A stretch of DNA of 64,000 nucleotides, taken from positions 95,311 to 159,310 of the forward strand of contig CALSPN010000017.1 of the NCBI GenBank assembly GCA_943788245.1, written 5' to 3'. Below, in pieces: positions 62,910 to 64,000 of this stretch. The DNA is from an uncultured Verrucomicrobiae bacterium (GTDB taxonomy: Bacteria > Verrucomicrobiota > Verrucomicrobiia > Limisphaerales > AAA164-E04). Every line of letters starts with the position of its first letter. Position 1 is the first letter of the stretch. Position numbers and translations under genes: made by a program. The notes under the pieces are model-generated. The model was not told where the DNA came from and did not search any database. It worked only from the letters and a program-made list of their open reading frames with translations.

Positions 62910-64000
62910 ATGGGTTGCTTGAATTACTTTGATCACAATGCAACCGCTCCGATGAATCAAGTCGCCCGAGAAGTCTGGCTTGATGCGGTTGAAAGATACC
63001 CGGGTAATCCGTCGAGTCTTCACCGAATTGGCACTCGAGCAGATAAGGCTCTGGAAGATGCGCGCCTGGTTTTGGCAAACCATCTCGGGTGTTCTCCATT
63101 GGATCTGGTTTGGACCAGTGGCGCGACGGAATCCAACAACATGGTTTGGTACCATATGGGTCAGACACTATCAGCAGACGCTGAGGTATGGGTTTCCGAA
63201 ATGGAACATCCCTGCAACATCGAAAGCGCGACGCGTTGGCTCGGAAATCATGTCAAATGGATTCCTTCCAATGGCGATGGTTTGGTTGATCTGGATTGGC
63301 TCGAGGCTCAAGTACGGCATGGCAAGCCGCATCTTGTTTGTATCATGGCTGCCAATAATGAGACTGGTTGCCTTCAACCCTGGGAATCGGTCAGGACTTG
63401 GTGCCAGGAGCAGGGGATTGCCTTCTTTTGCGATGCCTCTCAATGGGTAGGTCGATTACCTGTGAGTGGTCTTGGTGCATGTGATTGGGTGTCGGCCTGT
63501 GCACATAAATTTGGAGGGCCCAAAGGAGTGGGCTTTCTTAAATGTCCATCTAAAGGTCGGCTTGATGCTTTCATCCTTGGCGGTCCTCAGGAAATGAATC
63601 GGCGGGCTGGAACGGAAAACGTACCGGGCATCTTGTCAATGGTTGCCTCTCTGGAAGCGCGCGAAAAGGAAATCAATGAGGAATCCATTCAACAGCGGCT
63701 CACCATCCAGCAAGAATTTGAAGCCCTTCTGCAGTCTGTATTTCCCAACATTCGAATTCTGGGCAAAGATGCCAATCGACTGTGGAATACGACCTCTGTG
63801 ATCATGCCTGAGGTGGATTGCCGTATCCGCTGGGTGGTGAAGCTGGACAAGGAGGGTTTTGTCCGTTTCGACTGGTTCGGCATGTTCGAGCGGCAAAGAA
63901 AAGACCAGTCTATGTGCTGGCTTCCATGGGGCTCTAACGCATCCGAAGCGGGTCGTGTGTTGAGGTTTAGTTCAGGGTGGGACACATCCTTGAATGCTTC
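62910..64000 (+). CDS. second cysteine desulfurase-like protein, partial, catalytic loop frame-displaced
   Basis: An uninterrupted frame from ATG 62910 (an in-frame ATG at 62892 is possible) runs off the window. It reads YFDHNATAPMNQVAREVW, GNPSSLHRIGTRADKALEDA, TSGATESNNM, IMAANNETGCLQPWE and the PLP Lys in CAHKFGGPKGVGFL (Lys200), all NifS-like. RRAGTENVPGILSMV follows. Near 63862-63935 the catalytic loop is lost in this frame (GFVRFDWFGMFERQRKDQ). In the +1 frame the same bases encode VSTGSACSSGKEKTS, the normal Cys loop. Three one-base insertions around 63862, 63911 and 63934 would explain it, because the normal end VLRFSSGWDTS returns in frame. Either inactive or affected by base-calling errors. 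Confidence 0.75.
   Translation, partial: MGCLNYFDHNATAPMNQVAREVWLDAVERYPGNPSSLHRIGTRADKALEDARLVLANHLGCSPLDLVWTSGATESNNMVWYHMGQTLSADAEVWVSEMEHPCNIESATRWLGNHVKWIPSNGDGLVDLDWLEAQVRHGKPHLVCIMAANNETGCLQPWESVRTWCQEQGIAFFCDASQWVGRLPVSGLGACDWVSACAHKFGGPKGVGFLKCPSKGRLDAFILGGPQEMNRRAGTENVPGILSMVASLEAREKEINEESIQQRLTIQQEFEALLQSVFPNIRILGKDANRLWNTTSVIMPEVDCRIRWVVKLDKEGFVRFDWFGMFERQRKDQSMCWLPWGSNASEAGRVLRFSSGWDTSLNA

Noticed and set aside
1..64000. CRISPR arrays, prophage modules or complete insertion sequences
   Set aside because: No regularly spaced short repeats, phage structural genes, integrase or intact transposase were recognised anywhere in the window.

Overview
The window looks like chromosomal DNA of a free-living, probably aquatic, member of the Verrucomicrobiota. 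This is inferred from gene content: secreted sulfatases, a WPEWRGP-type PQQ-like beta-propeller protein, a ThuA/DUF1080 fusion next to a Tat-exported Gfo/Idh/MocA oxidoreductase, three secreted proteins with a type IV prepilin leader and a verrucomicrobial/planctomycete-style body, an Ig-like surface protein, a signal peptidase I with a long insertion, and a GldA/F/G-type ABC transporter linked to DUF4340 and AsmA-like proteins. Housekeeping genes (dnaB, rarA, pssA, leuC, pgi, mnmG, lepA, lepB, thiD, dnaN, cysQ) are scattered among these accessory genes.

Layout. From 0 to 32.3 kb almost every gene is on the minus strand: dnaB; a carbohydrate/sulfatase block (propeller protein, carbonic anhydrase relic, sulfatase, YceI-like, Gfo/Idh/MocA, ThuA-DUF1080); a five-gene ABC/GldG/DUF4340/AsmA operon (9.3-17.6 kb); rarA-sprT with a candidate small RNA upstream; a MacAB-TolC-type export operon ending in a pseudopilin gene (20.9-27.4 kb); then an Ig-like protein, pssA, leuC and a sugar-type ABC ATPase. 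From 32.5 kb most genes are on the plus strand: pgi (frameshifted), mnmG, an esterase, a pseudopilin (minus), tRNA-Leu, a TIR/STAND cassette (40.3-46.0 kb), a duplicated segment carrying a phosphate-porin-like gene, a second sulfatase, lepA-lepB, a pseudopilin, a HEAT lipoprotein, tctB/tctC (minus), thiD, a cysteine desulfurase, dnaN, cysQ, a broken CPBP protease and a second, damaged desulfurase that runs off the end.

Two themes stand out. First, several signs point to a replication-origin neighbourhood. Gene polarity flips near 32.4 kb. A perfect parS palindrome lies inside mnmG and a near-perfect one just after it. These are followed by a 1.4 kb AT-rich gene-free stretch holding a large dyad. 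A separate cluster of DnaA-box-like 9-mers sits directly upstream of dnaN. Second, a probable immune-type cassette lies just after tRNA-Leu: a TIR + DUF4062-like + second Rossmann-like sensor protein, and a membrane-anchored nSTAND1 NTPase with WD40 repeats whose frame is split at a run of nine A. Its 3' end and the start of the next sulfatase gene are duplicated as ~665 bp direct repeats around a 2.2 kb insertion.

Several genes carry single-base frame breaks (carbonic anhydrase, pgi, the STAND gene, the CPBP protease, the second desulfurase). Some may be true pseudogenes, but the number also fits residual sequencing error, so resequencing should come before biological interpretation. All family calls come from reading the sequence by eye; no database search was run.
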